Source: Nostoc sp. WHI (GTDB lineage Bacteria > Cyanobacteriota > Cyanobacteriia > Cyanobacteriales > Nostocaceae). From it: a DNA stretch of 64,000 nt. A program made the translations under genes and the position numbers. Below are positions 1 to 10,377 of the stretch, in pieces. Location of the stretch: NCBI RefSeq assembly GCF_015714725.1, contig NZ_WBKM01000005.1, positions 1-64,000 on the forward strand, read 5' to 3'. The notes beneath the pieces were generated by a model that was not told the DNA's origin, ran no database searches, and saw nothing but the letters and a program-made list of their open reading frames with translations. Numbering within the stretch: position 1 is the stretch's first letter; every line of letters starts with the position of its first letter.

Positions 1-3000
1 CAGGGGAGCAGGGGGGAAACAGAAGACCAATCCTCTAATTCTGAACGGCTTTATAAAACTGGGGATTTAGCCCGTTATTTACCTGATGGCAAAATTGAAT
101 ACTTGGGACGCATCGATAATCAGGTGAAAATACGCGGTTTCCGCATTGAGTTGGGAGAAATTGAAGCAGTACTAAGCCAAAATGTTGATGTACGGGCATG
201 TTGTGTTATTGCCCGCGAAGATATTCCAGGAGAGAAGCGCTTAGTTGCCTACGTGGTGCCGCAAACAGAAGTGATACCTACAGTAAGCGTTCTGCGTCAA
301 TTTCTGAAAGCCAAACTCCCAGACTACATCGTACCCAATGCTTTCGTCATCTTAGAAGCTCTACCGATAACACCAAATGGCAAAGTAGACCGCCGCGCCC
401 TACCTGCACCCGATTTATACAGCGAACAGGAAGACAAATTTGTTGCACCCCGCAACCCCACCGAGGAAACCCTAGCACTCATTTGGAGCCAAGTACTGAG
501 GTTAGAGCAAGTCGGCATTCACGATGATTTCTTTGAACTTGGGGGACATTCCCTGCTCGCTACTCAGGTAATTTCTCGCTTACAAGCAGCCTTTGGGACT
601 TCGTTGCCGTTGCGCTATATCTTTGAATCACCGACAGTTGCCCAGTTAAGTGAAGTGATCTTAGCTCAACTTGAAACTGGTTTGAGCTTGGCGGTGCCGG
701 CGATCGCACCCGTTTCGAGAGACACAGACATACCGCTATCTTGGGCACAGGAACGCTTATGGTTTGTGAATCAGTTGGAAGGCGAAAGTAGTGCCTACAC
801 AATAGATTTCACCTTGCGTTTGCTGGGGAATCTCAATGTCAAAGCTTTGGAACAAGCCTTTGGGGAGATAGTGCAGCGCCATGAAGTTCTGCGGACTCGT
901 TTTGAGATCAAAGATAACAAGCCCGTACAAGCGATCGCCCCCCACCTAACCATAACGTTACCAGTAGTGGATCTACAGAATGTGCCAGATCCCTGGAAAC
1001 AAGTAGAGCAACTGGCGACAGCAGAAGCCTGTAAACCATTCGATTTAGCTAATGGCCCTGTGCTGCGAGTCAAGCTTTGGCAAGTTGCTCAAGACGAGTA
1101 TGTATTGCTATTAGCAATTCACCATATTGCTGCTGATGGTTGGTCGATGGGCGTTTTGATCGGTGAACTGTCAGCCTATTACCAAAGCTCTTTAACGGGT
1201 AGTTCTGCCGTGTTACCAGAGTTACCTGTACAGTATGCCGACTTTGCTGTATGGCAGCGTCAGTGGCTAACAAATCAGGTACTAGAGCGTCAGTTAAGCT
1301 ACTGGAAGCAACAGTTAACGGGAGCGCCTCCTCTATTAGAACTACCCACAGATCGCCCCCGCCCAGCCATACAGACTTTTCGAGGCGGTACAGAGCGACT
1401 TCAATTAGATGGCTTGGTGACACAGCAACTTAAAAAACTCAGCCAAGAGTCTGGAAGCACGCTGTTTATGACGCTGCTGGCAGGTTTTGTGGTGTTACTC
1501 TCTCGCTACAGTGGACAAACAGATTTGGTAGTTGGCTCACCGATCGCAAATCGCAACCGCACAGAAATCGAAGGGTTAATTGGATTTTTTGTCAATAGTC
1601 TGGCACTGAGATTCGATTTATCTCAAGAACCGACCTTTGAAGCTTTACTAGCGCAGGTGCGAAAAGTTACCCAAAACGCCTACGACCATCAGGATTTACC
1701 CTTTGAGATGTTAGTCGAAGAGTTGCAACTTGAGCGGAACCTGGATCGTAACCCACTGGTGCAGGTGATGTTTGCCCTCCAGAATGCTCCCACCTCTCCT
1801 TGGGATCTACCTGGTTTAAAGGTCGAGAATATGTCTTCGGGACTTGACTCAGTTCGGCTTGACCTAGAAGTTTACTTGTGGGATGCACCAGAAGGGCTTG
1901 GGGGCTTTTGCTCTTACAACAGTGATTTATTTGATGCGGCAACGATCGCCCGGATGATGCAACATTTCCAGACTTTGTTAGGGGCGATCGCAGCAAATCC
2001 CCAGCAGTCAGTGGCATTACTCCCCTTACTCACACAGCGCGATCGCCATCAACTGTTGGTGGAGTGGAACGATACTCAGGCGGATTATCCGCAGAATAAG
2101 TGTATTCATCAGTTGTTTGAAGAACAAGTAGAGCGAACCCCTGATGCAGTGGCGGTGGTGTTTGAAAACGAACAACTCACCTACCACCAATTAAATTGTC
2201 GTGCTAACCAGTTGGCGCACTACTTGCGGTCTTTGGGTGTGGGTGCAGACGTACTGGTTGGGTTGTGTGTGGAGCGATCGCTTTTAACAGTGATCGGACT
2301 TTTGGGGATTCTTAAGGCAGGTGGTGCTTACGTGCCCCTTGACCCAGAGTATCCTAGCGATCGTCTCAGCTTTATGCTCGAAGATGCTCAAGTTTGGGTA
2401 CTGCTAACTCAACAGCGACTCCTTGATAAATTACCCAAGCATCAAGCAAACCTGGTCTTTTTAGATGAGGTCTGGTCAGAAATTGCCCAAAATAACCAGA
2501 ATAACCTGACTGGGGTCGTGACGGCTTTTGATCTAGCTAATGTGATTTACACTTCCGGCTCCACAGGTAAACCAAAAGGGGTGATGGTTGAGCATAGCGG
2601 ATTGTGCAACCTAGCTCAAGCTCAGATTCAGGCTTTTGGCTTAGATTCCTCAAATCGAGTTCTCCAGTTTGCCTCCTTCAGTTTTGATGCTTGTATATCA
2701 GAAATCTTGATGACTTTGGGATCAGGGGCAACACTTTACCTGGGAACAAAAGACTCTCTAATGCCGGGTACGCCGTTAATTGAGCGATTACGCGATTATG
2801 GCATTACCCATATCACCCTACCACCATCGGCACTGGCAGTTTTGCCTGTTGAAGAACTTCCAGCATTGCAAACATTGATTGTTGCCGGAGAAGCTTGTTC
2901 TGTTCAACTTATGAGGCAATGGTCTGCTGGGAGAAACTTCTTCAACGCTTATGGGCCAACAGAAGCTAGCGTCTGTGCCACGATCGCAAAATGCACTCCT

Positions 3001-5199
3001 GATGACGAGAAAATTTCCATTGGTCGTCCAATTAACAACACCCAAATCTACATTTTAGACTCGCGCTTACAGCCAGTACCGATTGGTGTACCAGGAGAGT
3101 TGCACATTAGTGGTGTGGGATTGGCAAGAGGCTATCTCAACCGACCTGAGTTAACACAAGAAAAATTCATTCCTAATCCGTTTGAGGAGGCAGGAGGGAG
3201 TAGATTATATAAAACTGGCGATAAGGCGCGTTACTTAAGTGACGGCAACATCGAATACTTAGGACGGATAGATAATCAAGTTAAAATTCGCGGTTTTCGG
3301 ATAGAACTGGGGGAAATTGAAGCAGTTTTGAGCCAACATCCCTTGGTACAGGAGAGTGTTGTTGTCACCAGAGTTGATACCTCTGGAGATCAAAGTACTT
3401 CGGCTCCGCTCAGTACAAGTCTGGTGGCTTACTTAGTCCCCGGTTTCAAAAATCAAGTATTACCTGAGCAGCTTGCTAAATGGCAAAGCGAGTACGTTAG
3501 TGACTGGCAAAGGCTCTATGAACAAGCTTATGGTCAACCTCAAACATCCACAGATGATCTAACATTTAATATCACTGGTTGGAACAGTAGTTACACCAGG
3601 CAACCCATCCCAGATCAGGAAATGCGGGAGTGGGTTGAGAGTACGGTGAGCCGAATTCTGGCCGTTGAACCGCAGCGAGTATTAGAAATTGGTTGTGGAA
3701 CGGGGTTGCTGCTATCTCGCATTGCCAAGAACTGCCAACAGTATTGGGGAGCCGATTATTCCATAGCAGCCATAAAGCACGTTGAGCAGGTATGTAGCAC
3801 AGTTGAGGGTCTAGAACATGTGCGGCTGCTGCACCAAATGGCAGATAACTTTGCAGGTATCCCCCAAGGAGAATTCGACACTGTAATTTTGAACTCAGTA
3901 GTGCAGTATTTCCCCAGTGTTGAGTATCTTTTGCAGGTTCTAGAAGGAGCGATCGCTACAATCGGCCAAGAGGGCACGATTTTCGTGGGCGATGTCCGCA
4001 GCTTGCCGTTATTGGAGCCATACCACGCAGCCGTGCAGTTATTCCAAGCCTCCGAGGAAAGAAGTATTGAGCAATGGCAGCAGCAGGTACACCAGAGTGT
4101 AGGCGGGGAAGAAGAATTGGTCATCGACCCCAATTTTTTCATCGCCCTAACACAACGCTTTCCACAGATTGCGTGGGTAGAGATTCAGCCCAAACGCGGG
4201 CACTCTCAAAATGAATTAACTCAATTCCGTTATGATGTCACCCTGCATTTGGGTAGTGATGTCCAAACACTTGTACTGAGCGATCGCGCAGCGTCCCATA
4301 GCGAAGCCGAAGTAACGGTAATTCCTTGGTTAAACTGGCAACTAGACCAACTTTCGTTCACACAAATTCAAAATCAGTTGCTTTCGGAACAGCCACAACT
4401 ATTGGGAATCAGGGGCGTGCCTAATCAACGGGTGCAGCAAGCATTACAGATTTGGGAATGGTTGGAACATCCCCCTGGTGTCGAGACAGTCAAACAACTG
4501 CGGCAACTGTTAGTACAACAGCCAACAGTTGGGATCAATCCAGAGCAGTTTTGGGAACTGGGGCAGCATCTAGGCTACACAATCCATCTCAGTTGGTGGG
4601 GGGGTAGTCAGGATGGTTCCTATGATGTGATATTGTGCCGCAACAGTTTAAATGCTCAGTACAAGTTTTGGGATACGGAGGCAGTCATTGTCAAACCCTG
4701 GACTGACTACACTAACAATCCCTTACACGGTAAGCTAGTCCAGAAGCTAGTGCCGCAAGTGCGGGAATTTATTCAACAAAAGCTACCAAATTACATGGTG
4801 CCCCAAGCTTTTGTCCTCCTTAATGCGTTGCCCTTGACACCTAATGGCAAGGTGGATCGTCGCTCCCTTCCAACATCAGATACAGCCACCAGAAATCTTT
4901 CAACTGGCTTTGTTTTACCTCGAACGCCGATTGAAGCTCAACTAATTCAAATCTGGAGTGAAGTTCTGGGATTGGAACGCATTGGGGTCAAGGACAATTT
5001 CTTTGAGCTTGGTGGTCATTCCCTGCTAGCTACTCAAGTGGTGTCGCGGATCAACTCAGCTTTTGGACTTGACTTATCTGTACAAATGATGTTTGAGTCT
5101 CCTACAACAGCTGCGATCGCATCCTACATCCAAGCCGTGGATTGGGTAGCACAAGATTTATCAGTTACACAAGTGAGTGCCGAGGTAGTGGAGTTTTAA
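1..5199 (+). CDS. Non-ribosomal peptide synthetase, 5'-truncated: (A)-PCP-C-A-NMT-PCP
   Basis: The frame is open from base 1, so the gene begins upstream; an in-frame TTG at 103 is not a real start. The truncated first A domain shows the A8 motif (RIDNQVKIRGFRIELGEIE) and NGKVDRR, then a PCP (LGGHSLL near nt 540). A full module follows: C domain (HHIAADGWS near nt 1120), A domain (YTSGSTGKPKG near 2550, NAYGPTE near 2945), an N-methyltransferase inserted between A8 and A10 (EIGCGTG near 3690) and a final PCP (near 5010). Pocket residues read by alignment to GrsA are D-A-S-T-I-A-A-V-C, an aromatic (Phe/Tyr-like) code, so the module should load and N-methylate an aromatic residue. The acidic C-terminus (EVVEF) may dock on the next protein, whose start lies 2 bp downstream. 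The arrangement fits the McnC-type protein of cyanopeptolin clusters; that assignment is inference. Confidence 0.93.
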   Translation, partial: QGSRGETEDQSSNSERLYKTGDLARYLPDGKIEYLGRIDNQVKIRGFRIELGEIEAVLSQNVDVRACCVIAREDIPGEKRLVAYVVPQTEVIPTVSVLRQFLKAKLPDYIVPNAFVILEALPITPNGKVDRRALPAPDLYSEQEDKFVAPRNPTEETLALIWSQVLRLEQVGIHDDFFELGGHSLLATQVISRLQAAFGTSLPLRYIFESPTVAQLSEVILAQLETGLSLAVPAIAPVSRDTDIPLSWAQERLWFVNQLEGESSAYTIDFTLRLLGNLNVKALEQAFGEIVQRHEVLRTRFEIKDNKPVQAIAPHLTITLPVVDLQNVPDPWKQVEQLATAEACKPFDLANGPVLRVKLWQVAQDEYVLLLAIHHIAADGWSMGVLIGELSAYYQSSLTGSSAVLPELPVQYADFAVWQRQWLTNQVLERQLSYWKQQLTGAPPLLELPTDRPRPAIQTFRGGTERLQLDGLVTQQLKKLSQESGSTLFMTLLAGFVVLLSRYSGQTDLVVGSPIANRNRTEIEGLIGFFVNSLALRFDLSQEPTFEALLAQVRKVTQNAYDHQDLPFEMLVEELQLERNLDRNPLVQVMFALQNAPTSPWDLPGLKVENMSSGLDSVRLDLEVYLWDAPEGLGGFCSYNSDLFDAATIARMMQHFQTLLGAIAANPQQSVALLPLLTQRDRHQLLVEWNDTQADYPQNKCIHQLFEEQVERTPDAVAVVFENEQLTYHQLNCRANQLAHYLRSLGVGADVLVGLCVERSLLTVIGLLGILKAGGAYVPLDPEYPSDRLSFMLEDAQVWVLLTQQRLLDKLPKHQANLVFLDEVWSEIAQNNQNNLTGVVTAFDLANVIYTSGSTGKPKGVMVEHSGLCNLAQAQIQAFGLDSSNRVLQFASFSFDACISEILMTLGSGATLYLGTKDSLMPGTPLIERLRDYGITHITLPPSALAVLPVEELPALQTLIVAGEACSVQLMRQWSAGRNFFNAYGPTEASVCATIAKCTPDDEKISIGRPINNTQIYILDSRLQPVPIGVPGELHISGVGLARGYLNRPELTQEKFIPNPFEEAGGSRLYKTGDKARYLSDGNIEYLGRIDNQVKIRGFRIELGEIEAVLSQHPLVQESVVVTRVDTSGDQSTSAPLSTSLVAYLVPGFKNQVLPEQLAKWQSEYVSDWQRLYEQAYGQPQTSTDDLTFNITGWNSSYTRQPIPDQEMREWVESTVSRILAVEPQRVLEIGCGTGLLLSRIAKNCQQYWGADYSIAAIKHVEQVCSTVEGLEHVRLLHQMADNFAGIPQGEFDTVILNSVVQYFPSVEYLLQVLEGAIATIGQEGTIFVGDVRSLPLLEPYHAAVQLFQASEERSIEQWQQQVHQSVGGEEELVIDPNFFIALTQRFPQIAWVEIQPKRGHSQNELTQFRYDVTLHLGSDVQTLVLSDRAASHSEAEVTVIPWLNWQLDQLSFTQIQNQLLSEQPQLLGIRGVPNQRVQQALQIWEWLEHPPGVETVKQLRQLLVQQPTVGINPEQFWELGQHLGYTIHLSWWGGSQDGSYDVILCRNSLNAQYKFWDTEAVIVKPWTDYTNNPLHGKLVQKLVPQVREFIQQKLPNYMVPQAFVLLNALPLTPNGKVDRRSLPTSDTATRNLSTGFVLPRTPIEAQLIQIWSEVLGLERIGVKDNFFELGGHSLLATQVVSRINSAFGLDLSVQMMFESPTTAAIASYIQAVDWVAQDLSVTQVSAEVVEF
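3394..3420. repeat. Small dispersed repeat inside NRPS reading frame
   Basis: An AGTAC-flanked element with the core TTCGGCTCCGCTC adds about ten Ser/Thr-rich residues to the A-domain stretch where sibling modules read straight into 'LVAY'. A related core (TCGACTCCGCTCA) lies inside the STAND gene near 15546. It keeps the frame open. Confidence 0.5.
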
Positions 5200-5201
5200 G
5201 C

Positions 5202-8200
5202 ATGACTAACAGCATCGTCGAATTCGTTTGTCAGTTGAGCAACCTAAGTATTAACCTCGAAATCGATGGCGATCGCTTGCGCTGTCATGCACCTGAAGGG
5301 GTTTTAACTCCAACGCTGCGTCAGGAAATAGCCGGGCGTAAAACAGAAATTATGTTGTTTTTGCAGCAGGCAAAGCAGGTTAAAGCTGCTCATCAGTTAC
5401 CCATTCAAAGAGTGCCACGGGACGGTAAGCTACCACTGTCTTTTGCCCAACAACGGCTCTGGTTTGTACACCAGATATCACCCGATAGTACTGCTTACAA
5501 TATGCTGGAGGCTCTGCGGCTAGATGGCTCGCCCAATATAGTTGCACTGGAGCAGAGCCTCAGTGAACTTATTCGCCGTCACGAGGTCTTAAGAACCACT
5601 TTTCCCACAGTAGACGGAAAACCTATCCAGCTAATTGCCCCTCCCACTGCCTTAACTTTGCCAATCCATAACTTGCAGGGGTTGTCTACCGAGGAGCAAA
5701 CTGAGCAAATTCGAGAAATAGCTAAGTCCGTTGCATCCAAACCCTTCGATCTGGCTGTTGGGCCATTAGTACAATTCACCCTCCTCCAAGTGTGTAACCA
5801 GGAGTATGTACTGCTGTTGAAGATGCATCACATTATCTACGATGGCTGGTCTTTGAACATCTTCTTCCGTGAATTATCTCAGTTATATACAGCTTTCACT
5901 CAAGGATTGCCCTACCCGTTAGCTGAATTACCCATCCAATACGCCGACTTTGCAGTTGGGCAACGCCAGTGGCTAACTGGTGAAGTCCTCGATCGCCAAC
6001 TCAATTACTGGCAAAAACAGTTAGCGGGTGCCCCTGGCGTACTAGAACTACCTACTGATCGCCCCCGTCCGCCAGTTCAGACCTTCCAAGGTGGAGTTGA
6101 GTGTTTTCAACTGGATCGCGACCTCACGCAACGCCTCAAACAGCTGAGTCAGGAGTCAGACACAACCTTATTTATGACCCTACTGGCAGCTTTTTTGGTC
6201 TTGCTCTCTCGTTATAGTGGTCAGTTAGATATTGTTGTTGGCTCCCCGATCGCTAACCGCAACAGCAAGAGCGTCGAGCAGCTAATGGGGTTTTTTGCTA
6301 ATACCCTAGCATTAAGGGGCGATCTCTCTGGAAACCCCAGCTTTCGAGACTTCCACGCGCAAGTGCGGCAAACAACGTTATCAGCTTATGCTCACCAAGA
6401 CTTGCCCTTTGAGATGTTGGTTGAAAAGTTACAGCTAGACCGAGATTTGAGCCGTAATCCCCTGGTACAGGTGATGTTTTCCCTCCAGAATACCCCACAG
6501 TCGGAGGGCAATTTGTCAGGTTTAACTATCCAGAATATCCCCTTGCCAATTGATGTAAAAGTCAGATTTGACCTGGAAGTGAACTACTGGGAAGTTCCAG
6601 GAGGTCTGGAGGGCGTTTGGTGCTACAATATAGATTTATTTGATGCGTCCACAATTGCTCAAATAGCCCAACATTTTCAAACTTTACTAAAAGCAATTGT
6701 GGTTAATCAAGAAGTGCGAATTTCGGAATTACCACTATTGAGTCAAGCAGAGCGTCATCAATTGTTGGTGGAGTGGAACGATACTCAAGCGGACTATCCC
6801 CAAGATAAGTGTATCCATCAGTTGTTTGAGGAGCAGGTTAGGCGGACTCCCGATGCAGTGGCAGTGGTATTTGAAAATGAACAACTCACCTACCACGAGT
6901 TGAATTGTCGTGCTAATCAGTTAGCGCATTACTTACGGTTTTTGGGTGTGGGAGCAGATGTGCTGGTGGGCATTTGTGTGGAGCGATCGCCCTTAATGAT
7001 TGTGGGACTGTTAGGAATTCTCAAAGCGGGTGGGGCTTATGTGCCCCTTGACCCAGAGTATCCGACTGAGCGCTTGAGCTTTATGTTAGAAGATGCTCAA
7101 GTCTCAGTGTTACTGACCCAGCAGCGACTCGTTAACACACTGCCACAGCATCAAGCACAGCTTGTTTGTTTGGATACTGACTGGCACTTGATTGCTCAAT
7201 CAAGTCAGGATAATGCGTTAGCGCAGCTTACCCTAGATATCGCTGATGTGCAAGCAACTAATTTGGCCTATGTGATTTATACATCAGGATCTACAGGTCA
7301 GCCAAAAGGAGTTGAAATTGTTCACCGTGGTGTTAATCGTCTTTTGTTTGGAGTAAATTATGTTCATCTAGATGCAACACAAAGATTTCTTCAGCTAGCC
7401 CCAATTTCTTTTGATGCTTCCACATTCGAGATTTGGGGAGCTTTGTTGCATGGTGCTAGATGCGTTCTTTTCCCAGAAACTATTCCGACATCTAAAAATC
7501 TGGGCGATGAAATCCATAAACATGGCATTACTATTTTATGGCTGACGGCTGCTTTGTTTAACTCGATAATTGATGATGACTCACAAGCCTTGTCAGGAAT
7601 TGAACAGCTACTAATTGGTGGAGAAGCGCTCTCGGTTGCTCACGTTAAAAGAGCTTCTGAAACCCTGCCATCTACACAAATCATTAATGGGTATGGGCCG
7701 ACAGAAAGCACGACTTTTACTTGTTGTCACCCTATCCCTAGACAACTTGAGACAACTATAGAGTCAATCTCCATTGGCCGAGCGATCGCCAATACGAAAA
7801 TCTACATCTTAGACGAGTATCTGCAACCAGTGCCCGTGAATGTGCCAGGAGAATTGCATATTGGTGGTGCGGGATTGGCACGAGGCTATCTCAACCGCCC
7901 AGAATTGACCAATGAGAAATTCATCCCCAATCCCTTTGACAATTCAAAATTCAAAATTCAAAATTCAAAATTATATAAAACTGGGGATTTAGCTCGCTAT
8001 TTACCTGACGGCAACATTGAATATTTAGGACGCATTGATAATCAGGTTAAAATTCGGGGTTTCCGCATTGAGTTGGGAGAAATCGAAGCTGTATTGAGTC
8101 AACATGACGATGTGCAAGTATCTTGCGTCATTGCCCGCGAAGATACCCCAGGTGAAAAGCAGTTAGTCGCCTACATAGTGCCGCAAAAAGAGGTGACACC

Positions 8201-9479
8201 CACAGTAAGCGTTCTGCGCCAGTTCCTTTCCAGTAAACTCCCTAGATATATGGTGCCAAATGCTTTTGTGATGTTGGAGTCCCTGCCACTCACTCCTAAC
8301 GGTAAAGTAGACCGCCGCGCCTTGAAAGCACCTTCTGACACCAGTGACTTGGACAAATTTGTTGAACCCCGTAACCAATTAGAACTGCAACTAGTGCAAA
8401 TCTGGTCAAAGATTCTGAAGGTTGACAAGGTGGGAGTACAAGATAACTTTTTTGATCTTGGTGGTCATTCTCTTTTAGCTCCCTACTTAATGGCTCAAAT
8501 TAAGCAGCAGTTTGGTAAAGATATCTCCTTAACAACCCTGTTCCAAAATCCCACTATTGAACAGTTGGCAACAATTGTGCAAAAAGACTCGGATTACTCA
8601 AATTCGTCCTCTTTGGTAGCAATTCAGCCCAACGGTTCAAACTTACCTTTCTTCTGCGTTCCCGGAGCCGGTGGCAAGCCTTTCTACTTTTATCACTTAG
8701 GGCGTTATTTAGGAGCAGACCAACCGTTATACAGTTTTCAAAATGAACTATATCTATATGGAGAATTAGAGCCAGTAACCCGAATTGAGGATATAGCTAG
8801 TAATTATATTCAAGCAATGCAAGCTGTTCAACCGCAAGGGCCATACTTTTTAGGAGGGCATTCTTATGGAGGTAACGTAGCTTTTGAAATGGCCCAACAG
8901 TTGGTTCATCAGGGACATTTGGTGGCTTTACTTGTGGTGATTGATGCTTCAGCACCGACTTATAAAGATAAACAAATGCTGATTGATTATATTAATTGGG
9001 ATGATACTAGGTGGCTAGCTGAGGTAATCAAAGGAGTAGAAGTTTTTCTAGAAAAGAATGTGGATCTTTCTTACGATACCCTCCAATCTTTGGCTGTGGA
9101 GGAACAACTAAAATACGTTTTACAGCATTTAAAAATGGTTAATATGCTGCCTCCTAATGCTGAAACTACACAGCTTAAAAATATGGTACAAGCTTATAAA
9201 GCTAGCTGTTTATGTCTAGTTGATTATGCACCACAACAAATTTATCCAGATCAAATTACGCTTTTACGCGCCAATGAAGACCTTCTAGAAAATCCTGATA
9301 GTGAGTTATATTCTGCAAGTTTACAGGATTCAGCGTTGGGCTGGAACGAGTTTTCTACCGAACCAGTGGATATCCATTTTATACTAGGCAACCATGTGAC
9401 GATTATGGCTGAACCCCATGTCCAGGTTTTAGCTGAACAGTTGAAAGCTTGCATCCAGCAAGCACAAGCAAACATCTAA
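5202..9479 (+). CDS. Terminal NRPS: TubC docking-C-A(Val)-PCP-TE
   Basis: The ATG at 5202 is chosen because it follows the previous stop by 2 bp and gives a typical TubC-like docking domain (residues 1-60); the in-frame upstream start at 5142 overlaps the previous gene. Domain order is docking, C (HHIIYDGWS near residue 208), A (YTSGSTGQPKG near 693; NGYGPTE), NGKVDRR near 1032, PCP (LGGHSLL near 1086) and a type I thioesterase (GHSYGG near 1219). Pocket residues D-A-F-W-L-G-G-T-F match the established Val code (DAFWLGGTFK). As the only TE protein of this locus it should add Val and release the peptide, probably by cyclisation. Residues 914-924 are encoded by an ATTCAAA tandem repeat. A terminal Val after an N-methyl aromatic residue is the usual C-terminus of cyanopeptolins (McnE-like; inference). 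Confidence 0.93.
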   Translation: MTNSIVEFVCQLSNLSINLEIDGDRLRCHAPEGVLTPTLRQEIAGRKTEIMLFLQQAKQVKAAHQLPIQRVPRDGKLPLSFAQQRLWFVHQISPDSTAYNMLEALRLDGSPNIVALEQSLSELIRRHEVLRTTFPTVDGKPIQLIAPPTALTLPIHNLQGLSTEEQTEQIREIAKSVASKPFDLAVGPLVQFTLLQVCNQEYVLLLKMHHIIYDGWSLNIFFRELSQLYTAFTQGLPYPLAELPIQYADFAVGQRQWLTGEVLDRQLNYWQKQLAGAPGVLELPTDRPRPPVQTFQGGVECFQLDRDLTQRLKQLSQESDTTLFMTLLAAFLVLLSRYSGQLDIVVGSPIANRNSKSVEQLMGFFANTLALRGDLSGNPSFRDFHAQVRQTTLSAYAHQDLPFEMLVEKLQLDRDLSRNPLVQVMFSLQNTPQSEGNLSGLTIQNIPLPIDVKVRFDLEVNYWEVPGGLEGVWCYNIDLFDASTIAQIAQHFQTLLKAIVVNQEVRISELPLLSQAERHQLLVEWNDTQADYPQDKCIHQLFEEQVRRTPDAVAVVFENEQLTYHELNCRANQLAHYLRFLGVGADVLVGICVERSPLMIVGLLGILKAGGAYVPLDPEYPTERLSFMLEDAQVSVLLTQQRLVNTLPQHQAQLVCLDTDWHLIAQSSQDNALAQLTLDIADVQATNLAYVIYTSGSTGQPKGVEIVHRGVNRLLFGVNYVHLDATQRFLQLAPISFDASTFEIWGALLHGARCVLFPETIPTSKNLGDEIHKHGITILWLTAALFNSIIDDDSQALSGIEQLLIGGEALSVAHVKRASETLPSTQIINGYGPTESTTFTCCHPIPRQLETTIESISIGRAIANTKIYILDEYLQPVPVNVPGELHIGGAGLARGYLNRPELTNEKFIPNPFDNSKFKIQNSKLYKTGDLARYLPDGNIEYLGRIDNQVKIRGFRIELGEIEAVLSQHDDVQVSCVIAREDTPGEKQLVAYIVPQKEVTPTVSVLRQFLSSKLPRYMVPNAFVMLESLPLTPNGKVDRRALKAPSDTSDLDKFVEPRNQLELQLVQIWSKILKVDKVGVQDNFFDLGGHSLLAPYLMAQIKQQFGKDISLTTLFQNPTIEQLATIVQKDSDYSNSSSLVAIQPNGSNLPFFCVPGAGGKPFYFYHLGRYLGADQPLYSFQNELYLYGELEPVTRIEDIASNYIQAMQAVQPQGPYFLGGHSYGGNVAFEMAQQLVHQGHLVALLVVIDASAPTYKDKQMLIDYINWDDTRWLAEVIKGVEVFLEKNVDLSYDTLQSLAVEEQLKYVLQHLKMVNMLPPNAETTQLKNMVQAYKASCLCLVDYAPQQIYPDQITLLRANEDLLENPDSELYSASLQDSALGWNEFSTEPVDIHFILGNHVTIMAEPHVQVLAEQLKACIQQAQANI
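7942..7972. repeat. Heptameric tandem repeat (ATTCAAA)x4 within NRPS gene
   Basis: Four perfect ATTCAAA units plus a partial one lie inside the A-domain coding sequence. They encode the NSKFKIQNSK stretch between the FIPNPF motif and YKTGD (A8). The same surface loop varies in the neighbouring modules, so it seems to tolerate insertion. Confidence 0.9.
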
Positions 9480-9520
9480 ATGATCCGAATGAAAACCAAT
9501 ATAAAAACGTGAAAGTAAAA

Positions 9521-10309
9521 ATGGATAAAAACGAATACATCAACAAATTTGACAGTTTAATTCTAAATCCTTCGACTAGAGAGTACTACGGACAAAGTGA
9601 GTTTTTCAATGTAGGCTATTGGCGCTCAGATACTCAGAATCAGCAGTCAGCCTGTTTTAACTTGATGGAAAAGCTTTTAGAATTTATTCCAGAAAAGCAG
9701 GGAACTATCCTTGATGTTGGTTGCGGTTTGGGAGCAACTACCAGTTATCTCCTCAAGTATTACTCGCCTGCTGATGTTGTGGGGATTAATATTTCCACCA
9801 CACAAATCGAAAGAAGTATAGTTAACGCGCCGGGGTGCAACTTCATTTGTATGGATGCTGTGCAGATGGAATTTGAGGATAATTTCTTTGATAACATCAT
9901 TTGTGTTGAAGCAGCTTTCTACTTTGATACAAGGGAAAAGTTTTTGAAAGAGGCAACGCGAGTGTTAAAGCCAGGAGGTAATCTGATTCTTGCTGATATC
10001 ATCTTTGAAACTACACAGTATTTCGGTGATTGGATTGTTCCTCAAAATAATAATGTCAAAGATATTGAGGAGTATAAAAATCTTTACCAACAGGCAGGAT
10101 TTCAGGATATAGAATTTGTGGATGCCACAGATGAGTGCTGGAAAACACACTTTAGAGATTTGAAATCTTGGATTGAAGAGGAGTTTAAAACAGGAAAAAT
10201 AGATGAACAAACCTATAATACAAATGTGGTTGCTATAGATGCCTTGCTAGATTCTTCATCTATAGATTATTTGTTGGTTTCAGCAAAGAAGCCAGTAAAG
10301 GAAGTGTGA
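9521..10309 (+). CDS. Class I SAM-dependent methyltransferase
   Basis: A 262-aa protein from ATG 9521, preferred over an in-frame start at 9449 that would overlap the NRPS stop. SAM-binding motif I reads ILDVGCGLGATT (residues about 62-73). It is followed by a motif II/III-like stretch (FDNIICVEAAFYF) and VLKPGGNLIL, the layout of UbiE/GSMT-like small-molecule methyltransferases. It lies 41 bp after the TE gene in the same direction, so it probably acts as a tailoring O- or N-methyltransferase on the peptide; the substrate cannot be told from sequence. With the next gene it sits between the true 3' end of the NRPS gene and a relic copy of that end, which suggests it was added secondarily. Confidence 0.85.
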   Translation: MDKNEYINKFDSLILNPSTREYYGQSEFFNVGYWRSDTQNQQSACFNLMEKLLEFIPEKQGTILDVGCGLGATTSYLLKYYSPADVVGINISTTQIERSIVNAPGCNFICMDAVQMEFEDNFFDNIICVEAAFYFDTREKFLKEATRVLKPGGNLILADIIFETTQYFGDWIVPQNNNVKDIEEYKNLYQQAGFQDIEFVDATDECWKTHFRDLKSWIEEEFKTGKIDEQTYNTNVVAIDALLDSSSIDYLLVSAKKPVKEV

Positions 10310-10377
10310 TAGATAAGAGTTTAAATAGTCGGCGCTCTGTGATGGATTAAATAGCTTTTACTTTATCAGGAAAAACA

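Noticed and set aside
5142-5201. Upstream start of the Val-TE synthetase
   Set aside because: It would overlap the previous gene by 58 bp and add 20 residues before the TubC domain; ATG 5202 fits better.
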